From positions 1-44,646 of the forward strand of contig JAYMTF010000216.1 in NCBI GenBank assembly GCA_036897485.1: a DNA stretch of 44,646 nucleotides. The letters are read 5' to 3'. A program made the translations under genes and the position numbers. Below, in pieces: positions 34,674-44,646 of the stretch (positions are counted from its first letter, which is position 1; every line of letters begins with the position of its first letter). The stretch is from Pelargonium nanum. Taxonomy: Eukaryota; Streptophyta; Magnoliopsida; Geraniales; Geraniaceae. The notes beneath the pieces were generated by a model that had not been told where the DNA came from, made no database searches, and saw nothing but the letters and a program-made list of their open reading frames with translations.

Positions 34674-36695
34674 TCAAATCATTTTAATGATCCAAAGCTT
34701 GTACTTTGTTATATACTTATATACAAGACAAGGCCCAATCAAATTTGCATCATAGAGGCATTTGCACACCTTCAGATAAGTTTCAAGCTTTACAGATTGT
34801 GGTACCCTTTTACTTAGTCCCTGCAGAACAGCCACCCTGTCAATAAATTCTGGATACATACCCAAATCAAGCATTTTGATCAGTGTTTCCGCGGCTTCAT
34901 TAAAATGTCCTCCTTTAATGTAGCCTCTCAACAGCCACGACAAACTTTTCTTCCAATGCAGAGTGCTTGTCATCTCTAATACTGTGAGCAACCGTGATAC
35001 AGCACGGACTTCTTTTTGGGAAGCACAGATGGCCAAAACAAGGTTATAATGATCCCTATCAGCCTCCTGACCTGCGAGCTTCATCTCCCACAACTGCTTT
35101 TCAGCTTCAAGTCCACGGCCGGCACAGATATACATGAGAAGTCGCTTCTCATGAGCCAACTTACGAAGTGAGGGGCTTCCATTCTGAATCAGCCAACTGG
35201 ACAAGAATACCCCATCAGCTAGAACATCTGATTGATACTTTTCAATGAGCTTGACACTTCCGATATCCAGTTGATCTATCAAACCAGACCTTGTAAAACC
35301 TTTCAACTTTCGTAAAGCTTTTTCAAATGCAGTCATCTCCTTAACTACAGCCGACATAGCAACAAAATAAGTATACACAGAGGGGTTCAACCCAGATTCC
35401 CTAAGATGAAATACAAATCTGACCACATCTTCGTAGTTACCCGCAACCTGACAGAAAGAAATTCAAAATCGCTCCTTAAATGATATCCACAAAACTACCT
35501 AAATAGTTAATCCAACCAAATCATGGCATGTAGAGAGAAGGCCGGTTACACAAGACTGCCTGGGCATCATAAAATGGCATAAATTGATTGAACTTTTAGG
35601 CACTACATACTTGATGAATGATCAACATGATATATTCAAGCTGAACATAGAAAATAAGCTACAATCAGCCAGAATCAACCAGAACTTGAAAGAATATATA
35701 CAAACAATTAAATGCGTCCATGAAGTGAAGTGGAAGAAGAAATCTTGCTCCAAATCCAAGACAATTCATAGAAAATCTAACCCCACCAATATGTTTTTAG
35801 TAATGTAACATAATGAAACCAAAGGCATAGTACCTCAAGTCAAGAATCGGCATAGTTATAACAATGCTCCACACTCTAACCCCGAGCATACATAGAAACT
35901 TAATTTCCGTAGAGAAAACATTAAATACCATAACAATGAAAATAGTAATTAATGATATCTTACCATCATTTTCCAAGCGAGATACCCAGCTGGGCCTCCT
36001 TTATGTTTATCCACATCACCTATTCGTCCCAACACCTCTTTCACGAACACAATAGCCCCCTCCGTCTCTCCCATATCCCAATACAAGGAGATCACTTTCT
36101 CAATCATACTAAAATTGGGCTTCAAACCAACACAAACCATGTCCGCAAGAAGGTCAACCACAACAGTAGCATTGCGTTTCTCCTCAATCAACTTCTTAAT
36201 CCAGCTGCACATAATTGAAGCCATAAGCTCCATAGTCTCCTTATCAACCCTATTCTCCTTCTTGAGCCACTCAAAAACCTCAAGTGCACACCATGTGTCC
36301 TTCCCCTCTTGCGAAAAGTACACCAGCAACAACTGCAATTCCCGGGAAGATAGCCTATCATTCATCTCCCCAAGAATGTCTGAAGGCTCCCTCGCCATTT
36401 TCTCCATTTCTTCAATTGCCTCATAAAAATCCTTGCTCATTTCCTCTTCGTTGCCGCTAGTTAGAAGCTGGTCCAGCTCAATTGAATCATACAACCTAAA
36501 TTGTCTACATCTGCTTGATTTTGCAAAACTCAAACTAGGGTTTTTGAAATTGCGAATATGAGCAGAAATTATGGAGCATGAATGGACGGGAACGAAAATT
36601 TGAAGCCTATTACTTGGAAAAATCAAAGACGAAGTAGAGGAGGTAACACCCAATTCTTTCAAAGAAACAAAACCACTCGCATGCGCGGAAGCCAT
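34674..36695 (-). CDS. PPR-like helical-repeat protein, probably organelle-targeted
   Basis: Two exons on the minus strand, 36695-35964 and 35447-34674, giving 501 aa. The start ATG gives MASAHASGFVSLKELG; the frame upstream has no other ATG. Residues 1-65 are rich in Ser and basic residues and poor in acids, as in chloroplast or mitochondrial transit peptides. Degenerate PPR units follow, such as GLKPNFSMIEKVISLYWDMGETEGAIVFVKEVL, AGNYEDVVRFVFHLRESGLNPSVYTY, and DRDHYNLVLAICASQKEVRAVSRLLTVLEM. No DYW, E or SMR domain is visible. PPR proteins bind organelle RNA, but these motifs are weak and I cannot predict a target. From memory, a similar protein (At2g30100) neighbours the UBA1 and Ubl-LRR genes in Arabidopsis; this should be checked. 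Confidence 0.8.
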
Positions 36696-37741
36696 GAACG
36701 AATTCCAAATATAGTGATTACACAGCGTTTGGTTGATGAGAAAATGCAAAAGAAAATCTTGAAACTTGAAGATTCAAGAAGCTTCGGTAGATAACTTATC
36801 AAAAGGGCCGAGAATTAATCTCAGGTAGAGCAAAGATTTTCTGAACTCCGAGTCTGGACTCGGTTCTGCTCCAAATGCAGAGACAAAGCCTTTTCTTGTC
36901 GTCCTAAACTTTCCCGGGAAAATTAGGGCTTGAACGAATTGTACAAACATGAAAGAAAATTTGAAGCCAAATCCATGAAATAAGGACGTACCGGTTCTCC
37001 AGGGAAGAGATGGAGCTGAGAATTGTGATCGACTTTTTTATTATTTACTTATCGAATTTGGAATATATGTGGCGATGATTTATCGAAGAAGCATAAGCTG
37101 AATGCTAATATTGGGAATATGCAAAATGATTATGTCTTTTTAGCTCTTGTCTACCAGTTCTTCACTCATTTGGCTGTGAATGGATAATATGATACTCAAA
37201 TACTACCATATGCGGAGTAATCTAGAAAGTTCATTGTTACATGTGTCTATTACGTATTTTATTGTGTATTTTTTTTAACCATGAGATTCTCGAAGCAGGT
37301 CCGCGTTTAGCACGGAATCAGCACTTTTAAGTCATACTATATTCAGACTAATCCTTTGGACCACAAGAGTAGCAAAGCTCACCCTACTAGATTTTAACAG
37401 AGCTACATTCCTTAAAACTCAAACTCGAAACTTCAACTTAAGCTGAAACAAATCCTTACCATGTCAATTTGTCAAACTACCAAAGCCCCCTCAACATTCA
37501 CCCCCACAAATTATCATCCTTGTTCAAGCAACTATGACCAAGCTACAAAAAAGATGACAAAGGCTACAAAATAAATTATGACATTGATAAACCTTAGCGA
37601 CATCAAAACCCAGCAAACATTAGCACTATCTTAGATAATAGTACCTAATTAACTATATAATCCAAAAATTTAATGATATTTGCTCATAAATTAAATAATT
37701 GAGCCCATAATTCAACCTATTTTTAGGCAATCTGGGATGGT
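36696..37741. other. PPR-gene 5' region and spacer with a degenerate SINE
   Basis: The right-hand neighbour, the first bZIP gene, ends at 37742. The spacer holds the promoter side of the PPR-like gene (to about 37000) and a SINE-like sequence at 37270-37490. No coding region is seen. Confidence 0.5.
37270..37490 (-). mobile_element. Degenerate tRNA-derived SINE candidate
   Basis: Read on the minus strand, it starts GGGGGCTTTGG and has GGTAAGGATTTG followed by a decayed B-box-like TTTCGAGTTTGAG. It ends about 220 bases later in ATGGTTAAAAAAAATA. The end GGTTAAAAAAAATA is identical to the end of the SINE at 11327-11442. No target-site duplication is clear, so the boundaries and the assignment are tentative. 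Confidence 0.45.
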
Positions 37742-39636
37742 TCAGTTCCGGGTAGTCTCAGAGTTGATGATATCACAAATGCTGCCGCCATCGCTACTCC
37801 CATTGTTCAAGCTGAAGTAATGCTGTTGCGACAGTGAAAGTAGCGACTCGTCTTCATGACTCACTGATCCGCCGACATAATTCTGGGTCAGCTCCGAGTT
37901 AACGTTGGCCGGTGACTGAAAAATGGACGGTCCAGATTTATGAGTCTGCTCTACAGTTGGACCATCTTGTTCATACGATGAACACAGCACCTGTTGCAGC
38001 TCATCGGAAATATTTGTCTGATCATACGACAATTGACCAATCAAATCATAGTAATTACTCTCCGAAGATCCCGCATCCCAATTAGTCAGCATCTCTGCTT
38101 CAATCAAATCCAACATATTTGCATCTTCTTCTCCACTACCATTGTTCTCTTCATTTTGTCCTACAATAGTTTAAAAATTAATTAGATACCTTAAAAAAAT
38201 GTCACCTAAGTTTTTGTACATGAGACTCAGTTAAATTAATGAGAAAATGTCACATCATGAACCGTCACTTCTACCGGTTTGAAAGAATTTGTGGGCACAA
38301 AGAAGAGGAAGCAATTTTGGGGTTTGAATCACATTCGGGTTGATACGAATTACTCACATCCAACTCAAGAGAGGTTCAATTTCATTTGAATTCAAATAGC
38401 GGATCAGTCAAGTTTTTACTTTTTATGTAATAGACCAGCAAATTCACTCTGTCTGACTAATAATTTTACAAGACAAATCTAACTTGATATTAGTCTAATT
38501 GGGTTTTGGGTGTTTATAAATTCAGGTTCAAATTGTCGGCTCTAGTGCAGAGCATTTGTCTCAATTCATTTTTTATGTGACTTGATTGAGACTTATTGCT
38601 CTATCCATAATTAATTTACACAAATTAAGCAATAATATATTAATTTATTGTACCAGCAGGAGCTTGAATATTCCATCCATTAGTGCTAGTCATCAACCTC
38701 TCTCGTTCTTCCTTCTGCCTCATCAGCTCTTCTATGAGCCTATCCACTTCTTTTCTCAACATTTTCTTCTCAACTGCAAATTAAATCAACAATAATCAAT
38801 AAGCGGACAACAAAGAGAGTAATGGACACAAAACACGTACCATTTTTTAGTATCTCGTCATTTGCGAGATAAGATATCCTCTGTCTCAAACTTATTTTCT
38901 CTGTCAACAACTCCTCTTTCTTGCTCGACTCCAATGAAATCTCAGACGACAGCTCCGATATTTGTGCCTATTTTCCGACCAACACATCATAGTACTCATG
39001 ACAAAATCATTAAAGAAAAACAAAATATTAATTTCATTTATTGATCCATGCATGCATGGTACTGTAGTGTTTACCTCTAAAGATTCCTTCTTATCTTCTA
39101 AATCGTTAACGTACTTAATCCTCCTCAGCCGTGACCTCTGAGCCGAAATTCGATTGGTAACAATCCTGTACAAAAAACAAAAGAAACAAATACATATATA
39201 TGACCAAACAAATTAATTAATTTTTAAATAAACAATTGAACCAAAGTAACCACCTTCTTAGCTTTCTTGGGTCCATGTCTGGGTGTAGCTTACGAGCCAA
39301 TTCGAACTGTGCATCAATCTCACTCGGACCGTCCAATTTGGTCACATTAACCGTACCAGACTCCGGTTCCTTGTAATCAACACCGCATTCGCTGCGGTTG
39401 CTTCTGCTGTGCGTACAATCCGATGTAGGAGAAGCGATCTGATCCAGCTTTGTCCAGAATTGAAATGAACTGGAGGCGGCGGCAACGGTGCCGGAGCTTC
39501 CCGAAAGAAGCGGAGCCACCTTGGAAAAGGAGGCGCCGCCGCTTGCTTGATCAGTGACAGTGCTGGGTCGCTTAGGACATGGTGGAAGTCCGGAACTCAA
39601 GGTCACATTCGTCTTTTTAATCAACATGGTCTCCAT
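37742..39636 (-). CDS. bZIP transcription factor, group E-like (bZIP34/61 type)
   Basis: Five exons on the minus strand: 39636-39254, 39165-39075, 38967-38841, 38773-38654 and 38160-37742, giving 379 aa. The N-terminal half is Ser-rich. The basic region NRISAQRSRLRR carries the invariant Asn132 and Arg140 (N-x7-R). The first Leu lies ten residues after that Arg, and Leu recurs at heptads (NDL, SL, SEL, then EEL, SL, YL) with one Glu gap. Layout and residues fit group E factors (compare AtbZIP34/61). However, the proline these have in the third heptad is Ser166 here. A long coiled coil continues through EKKMLRKEVDRLIEELMRQKEERERL. The C-terminal third is acidic and Gln/Ser/Asn-rich, possibly an activation region. 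An alternative start is the second ATG, three codons on. Confidence 0.92.
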
Positions 39637-39817
39637 TATTTCTGAGCAAACAAAATTCACCTGCAAAATAAGAATAGGTAATTAATTAAACAATAAAATA
39701 ACAAAAATGATTAGCGAGAAATGGGATTTATTTGCTCAAACTCTAACACCTTGAAATGGAGAATGTTAGCTTTTAACTATAAATTTTCCTGTGAATAAAG
39801 AAACCTGCAAGACTTTT

Positions 39818-39831
39818 CTTTTATACCCAAT
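39818..39831 (-). promoter_or_regulatory. Probable TATA box of the first bZIP gene
   Basis: On the minus strand ATTGGGTATAAAAG combines a CAAT-like ATTGG with TATAAAAG (39825-39818), about 180 bases upstream of the ATG. A possible leader acceptor TTTTGCAG lies just before the coding start, so a 5' UTR intron is conceivable. Confidence 0.45.
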
Positions 39832-40667
39832 AATTTCAGAAAATTACTGTATAGCCCCTACGTTGTGGACGCTAAGTTATAAATATCCCCCGCCATTGAT
39901 GTCGGCGTTTTCCCCTATGGATGGGTAATTTAGTAAATTCGTTCTTCCATATTTTTGGAAAGTAATTTAACGATTTTTGGGAGTTATTTAGAATTTTAGA
40001 GGGTCCATTTATCGGGAAAAATGTAACATCTCTAGGGATAAAACAAAAATCATTAAGATGGGGAATTATGAGTAATTCAACTCACACATTTTTTTTCTTC
40101 TTATTTATTATTCTCTTTCTTATTTATATGATTCCAACTCAGCTTGCAATGTGTCAAGAAAAACTAGTCAACTATGAATACTAGTTTTAGAATAATTCAT
40201 GAATTTTTTATATATATATATACACACATATGAGTAAGTTTATCACAAATATCTCTAACAACTGTTTATGATTTTTATGTTATTAGTTTTGTGTTTAGTA
40301 CTGTATTATTTAGTTGAGATTCGCATATTCATATATTTTCCCAAGAAATGTTTTTGACTTCTATACATCAATTACTTATTAATAACTGGAATAAATACGC
40401 ATTAATCATAATGTCATATGTATTTATAGTCAAATCAATGAATGACGAAGATAAAACTAAACTTAGTATTCATTATTTATTTATTCATATATGAATTATC
40501 TAATTAGTGTCCGATCTTTATGTGTGAAGGCAAGATAATTATTTTATCATGATGTTGATTTAAGCATTTCGGAGTTTATTACTGTGGTACAGTGGCGGTT
40601 GAAGATAATCCTGAAAATTTATTGGTGCGTTACATGTAAATGTGAATGTTTAATTTAATAAGCACGA

Positions 40668-41150
40668 AATATGCGGATGCGTCTATAAATATTTAAGTTC
40701 ATGTCTGTTGTAATTTAGTAGCACATGATTCATAGATACGCGGTTATAAATATTTAAATACATATGTGTTGTAATTTAATTAGGACATGATTCATAGATA
40801 CTCGGTTATAAATACTTAAATAAATTCTTGTTTTAGGAAAGTTTATCAAGTTTAACATCGGTATTTTATAATCTTATACATAATAAAGTTGAGCATTTAA
40901 TAAATATAGGAAGGATAGTCACGGTTAGAAAATTGTGATTTAGTTACGACATAATGCATGCAAGGGTTTTTCAACTAAATTTTTAATAAATTTTGTAAGG
41001 ACTTAGCAGGGGTTATCTCTCGCCAAATTAGCGAGTAATTAGTCCAAAAAAGATGTTCCTTACAACATATGTGGATGCGCCTTCAAATATTTAAGTTCAT
41101 ATTTGTTGTAATTTAGTAGCACATGATTCATAGATACACAGTCGTGAAAT
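40668..41150. repeat. 61-bp tandem repeats with a dispersed copy
   Basis: TATAAATATTTAA and TTGTAATTTA followed by ACATGATTCATAGATAC recur with starts at 40684, 40745 and 40807 (periods 61 and 62). A further copy lies at about 41061-41150, from ATGTGGATGCGCC to CATGATTCATAGATAC. The unit begins near GCGGATGCGTC. The 230 bases between hold the hairpin CTCGC-CAAATTA-GCGAG at about 41020-41040. Origin unknown, probably a decayed mobile element. Confidence 0.75.
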
Positions 41151-41220
41151 TATCACATTATTTTGTTAGGATTGTAATGCAATTGCAAAATCCCTACAAA
41201 AAATTGCAATGGACCTCGTA

Positions 41221-41270
41221 GTTCTAGGCATTGTTTTTTTTTTTTTTATGAATGTTCTAGGCATTGTTTT
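41221..41270. repeat. 17-bp direct repeat around a poly-T run
   Basis: GTTCTAGGCATTGTTTT occurs at 41221-41237 and 41254-41270, separated by 16 bases (T-run then ATGAAT). It is either a small duplication or the footprint of a tiny retroposed insert. Confidence 0.7.
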
Positions 41271-42035
41271 GCTACTTCCTTTTTTCTTCCTAATGATTAT
41301 TATATCTTTGTTTGAAAGCATATAGAAATATTCTATAATGTACAAAAAAAAATATGGTACAAAAATTTACCATTTCGAAGCAATTTCAAATTTCAATTTC
41401 GGGCAGTATTTTTAAAATCGATTCTTCTATACTGTTTTAGATATTTTGAACAATAATTATGGTTCATCTCATCTGTGCGCTCCTATAATTAATACTTGCA
41501 ATGATAAGAAATTTCTCGTGGGAGAGCTGATGTTCAAGATAATCCCCAAAAAAATAAATTTTGTTGCCGATTTCATGGCAAAACACCCGTCCAAGCTTTT
41601 GTACATGTATCATGTTGTTTCAAACCCCCTAGTTTTTATTTGGGGAGGTATTTATCGTGTATTGATGCTAGTGACTATGTGATGAACAATTTTGTATCTT
41701 CGAGTCGATATTTCATTAAATATCTTTTTTTATCTATAAACAAGTATAACAACCGAATTAAATATTCTTTTTCAGTAAAACAATTATGATGGTTCATTCA
41801 AGAGATAAGCCGGAAAAAAAACACATACATGAAAATACTGGATAAACATAAAAGTTTTATTGCTCAATTTCTTGTTCATCAGTCTACGCAAACAACCTAG
41901 TACTGACACTCCAAGACTACAACATGAAAATACTGAAAATTACACTGAATGCAAAATTAACCACATAAAACTCACTATTATGGTTATTATTAATTAAAAA
42001 AAATTAAAAAGTTCCTCTTCCTAAGATCAAAAATC

Positions 42036-43065
42036 CTACCTAGAACCAGAAGCACTACCAAATGCACCCGCCGGAGGATAATTATAAGGCCATTGAATCC
42101 GAGCAGCAGCAGCAGCTGCCGGAAACATCATCGGAACCTGCCCGGAAAACCCAGTAGCCACTCGCGATCCATTGTTCACAAAATGTGCTTGATCAGCTAA
42201 TTCAGCTTCAGTCCAAGCCTCGTAACAATTGTCACAGATTGGCCCTTGCATCGATGGATCTTCGGGATCGACCTCTATTCCTTGAACGTCCTTCCAGTAG
42301 CACAGTTGCTCATACTCCACTGCCATTTTCAATCCAAAACATTATTATAATTAAATTAAAATTATCTTTATTAATTACAAATAATTAAGCCAGCTAGCTA
42401 TTCATGTACCTTCTCTGAGAAACAGATACTCATTCAACTTGTGAAGCCTGCGCTGCGCATCAGCTACCTCACTCTTTATCTTCGCATTCTGTCGTTGAGC
42501 TATCGCAACCTTAGGAGCCATAATTGACACATGTTTCTGCATAATTAATTTAAAATAAGTGTGATTAATTTAAAATTTAAAGTATAAATTAAAGTTTTGG
42601 GTCTGTAATGTATGATATATATACTTTGAGGCGTTTTTGTTCTTTATAAAGATGCTCAAGGTAGGCCAGCTCCTTCTCACGGTTTTTTTGTGCGTATTGT
42701 CTGCACGCTTCGCGCCTATAATTAAAATAAATAAATATCAAGGCATGTTGAGTTAAGCGGTTTAAGCGATTTGAAATTCCGGAAGAATAAAAATACAATT
42801 AAATCAATAGTATGACGTACCTTTTATTGTTTCTTGCTTCGTCTTCTTTAATTTCTGAGAGCGGTCTGTAATTTACAAAATAAATGAATGAGTGCAAGAA
42901 ATTGAAAGATTGATGATTTCAGAAGATAATAAAGCTGCATTTGATATGTTACCGTTTGCCGCTGCCACTAGCTTGTTCTTTGATTTTGTTGCTCTCAACC
43001 TCATTGTTCGCAGAAACAGTCTGGTCACTGTTTTTCTGGACAATTTCCTGTTCTTTGTTCTCCAT
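42036..43065 (-). CDS. Diverged group E-like bZIP with altered basic region
   Basis: Five exons on the minus strand: 43065-42953, 42865-42821, 42715-42625, 42536-42410 and 42319-42036, giving 219 aa. The exons for the basic region and zipper are 91 and 127 bp with phases 2, 0 and 1, exactly as in the bZIP gene at 37742-39636. Aligned by exon, the basic region reads ACRQYAQKNR, so the invariant Asn is Cys57 while Arg65 is kept. The zipper keeps Leu in the first two heptads, then Met, Ile and Ala. It has Pro91 in VSIMAPKVA, matching the zipper proline of AtbZIP34/61. The C-terminus (GPICDNCYEAW..., six Ala, IQWPYNYPPAG) resembles nothing I know. Splice sites and frame are intact, so it does not look like a pseudogene. 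An in-frame ATG at 43155 exists, but an acceptor-like TTTTGCAG lies between, so 43065 is preferred. Confidence 0.8.
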
Positions 43066-44646
43066 TATCTTTGGAGAACAATTTTGATAAGCTGCAAAAA
43101 TAATGTAATGGTGTAGCAAGCTAGCTGATGATCTATATAAAGACAAGAGAAGCATTGTATTAATTATGCCAATAATTGATTACATGTATGGAATGTGAAA
43201 TGAACCATGAATTTGAGATCTGGAAGCCTCAAAATGTGAGCACATTCGATGAAGCTGTACAGCTAGGCTTGGTGGCTAAGATAGAAGGGGATTGTTCAGT
43301 GAGAAAGAGGCAGCTCATCATTTTCTTTTAGATGCATAGAGTAGTAAGGCCAGTGCCTCTCTTTACTAACATTCTACAAATAGTGATGTATCCAGACATT
43401 TGAGCAATTATATTCCTGGTTGGTCCAACTCTCTAATCTTATTATCATCGTTTATTATTGAGAATTATAATTGGGGGAGTATCGAAACCCCTAGGAGCTT
43501 ATACTGCTTCGAGTAGCGTTTTAGTAGCCAAATATATTGAAATGTCTGGGTGGTATATATCTTGGTGGGGCGGGGAGCTGTTGTGGTGATGAGCTCTCCT
43601 TGTGAAATGTGCCCATTTGCATCAATAGGACAATGTCGCGACATTGTTGGCGAAATGGTGCTGAGAAGTACCAAAAAGAACAACAAAGGTCAATGTCGAG
43701 ACATTGCCAACGAGGAGCACTAAATGGAGCAACTTACGTAGGCCCGTGCCACAATATTGACTTCTAAGGTCACGACACCGCAAGTGAAACGTAAAAGGGC
43801 AAATTATTGGAGCATCAAAAGAGCAACAAAAGGGGATGTCACTTAGGCCCCGTCATCACTGGGAAAACATAGCAATACAACGTGTGTGCCTTTTCTTGGT
43901 CCCAACCGGGGGTGCCTTTGATGTGTTTGGGATAAACCTAGGAGGACTACTGGAACAATGTGTATCCTTTTTCTTTTCTTTTTTTAATTGATTCAAGCGG
44001 GGGCACCTTTTCTAAATGTATTGATTTTTTACTATATAGAATTTTAGCATTTATTGAGATAGATTTGGAATTGGATTAAAAATCATCGCGGCTAGGTCTA
44101 ATCAGAATGGCGTCACCCATGACTCAATTGCGTAGTATGCCAAGTCCGGGCACATGACTAGGTGCATGAATTGTTTGGGCTTGGGATATGGCCTACAGTC
44201 CGACTTTCTTGTTGCATTTTGTCCTTCATCTTTTGGCATATTTTATTCATGTGATAACATTGCAAATAGTCGTTGATCATAATATTATATAACATCAAGT
44301 CATCGATACCATATATTTTTGGATGAATCGTCTTTTCACATAACTTTGTTACATATTTTTCTTTATTTTCACATTTTCTTTTTTAAATGAAAGGGAAGCA
44401 TTGCAATTTTGACATGACCACACAATGCGTATGTTCAACACTATAGTTCGATTTTAGTTTAACTAAAAACATTTATGATTAGTTACAAACTCTATAATTA
44501 ATAAACTTAATCCGAATAACCAAACCCTCGTACACAAAATCCATATCCGCACCCAAAACAAATATTTCCAAAAAAAAATATTGCGGTTGAAACCCACCAC
44601 GTGCAAACAGCTAAGGTCGTACGTAGTCTGCGAACTGAGCGAGTGA
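43066..44646. other. Upstream region of the second bZIP and repeat-like sequence to the window end
   Basis: The first 150 bases may be leader of the second bZIP. From about 43,460 the base composition changes to a GC-richer, repeat-like stretch with two palindromic motifs (43631 and 43691). Two GGGGG-containing segments at about 43910 and 43998 look alike. From about 44,260 it becomes AT-rich again. No gene is recognisable. Confidence 0.45.
43631..43706. repeat. Palindromic motif pair spaced 60 bp
   Basis: CAATGTCGCGACATTG at 43631-43646 is a perfect 16-bp palindrome. CAATGTCGAGACATTG at 43691-43706 is the same with one centre mismatch. A further decayed relative may lie near 43757-43780. 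Such motifs recall spacer sequence of plant LTR retrotransposons, but I cannot show LTRs here. Confidence 0.7.

Larger units (their letters stand above)
39637..42035. other. Spacer between the two bZIP genes
   Basis: The spacer holds the promoter side of the first bZIP gene, then AT-rich DNA with a TA/CA microsatellite (about 40207-40231), 61-bp tandem repeats (40668-40830), a related copy (41061-41150) and a 17-bp duplication around a poly-T run (41221-41270). An open frame at 41446-41682 resembles nothing I know. The right end should include the second bZIP's 3' UTR. Confidence 0.55.

Noticed and set aside
41020..41045. Helitron 3' terminus (hairpin CTCGC...GCGAG)
   Set aside because: The hairpin is not followed by CTRR at the expected distance, so the assignment is not supported.
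41446..41682. Small open frame between the bZIP genes
   Set aside because: No family resemblance, no promoter or splice context, AT-rich background.
1..44646. CRISPR arrays, operons, phage or bacterial systems
   Set aside because: Nothing of the kind is present; the window is intron-bearing plant nuclear DNA.

Overview
This window is nuclear DNA from a flowering plant, most likely a core eudicot. It is AT-rich, its genes are split by introns with GT-AG borders, and the proteins belong to plant families such as PRL1, GRAS, MRH1/MDIS2-type receptor-like kinases, ETO1-like proteins and plant bZIPs. I cannot name the species. Exon borders below were placed by eye, from splice-site consensus, reading frame and family resemblance. 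In every gene the exon lengths sum to an open frame.

Layout, left to right: (1) 358-2553, +, the 3' exons of a PRL1 WD40 gene, whose intron holds a Mutator-like transposon end. (2) 4777-10643, +, a complete ubiquitin-activating enzyme E1 (1,097 aa) with an intron in its 5' UTR. (3) 11752-14440, -, a ubiquitin-like plus leucine-rich-repeat protein in ten exons, convergent with the E1. The gap between them holds a MITE-like element, a tandem duplication and a tRNA-derived SINE with a clear target-site duplication. (4) 15589-16338, +, an intronless glutaredoxin-like/zinc-ribbon protein. (5) 19481-20968, +, an intronless GRAS regulator resembling the NSP2-like group. (6) 23875-27652, +, an MRH1/MDIS2-type LRR receptor with a pseudokinase domain. 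(7) 28189-31796, -, an ETO1-like BTB/TPR protein, closest to EOL2, convergent with (6). (8) 34674-36695, -, a probable organelle-targeted PPR-like protein. (9) 37742-39636, -, a bZIP factor. (10) 42036-43065, -, a diverged second bZIP. Repeats and gene-free DNA fill the rest.

Four genes are tied to ubiquitin: PRL1 (a CUL4-DDB1 receptor in Arabidopsis), the E1, the Ubl-LRR protein, and the EOL2-like CUL3 adaptor. This is more likely inherited gene order than a designed cluster. From memory, Arabidopsis keeps a UBA1/Ubl-LRR/PPR group on chromosome 2 and a glutaredoxin/kinase/EOL2 group on chromosome 5.

I found no clearly new system. The most interesting observation is the bZIP pair. They share exon lengths (91 and 127 bp) and intron phases, so they look like tandem paralogues with complementary decay. 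One keeps the DNA-contact Asn but lacks the zipper proline typical of group E bZIPs; the other keeps that proline but has Cys in place of the Asn.
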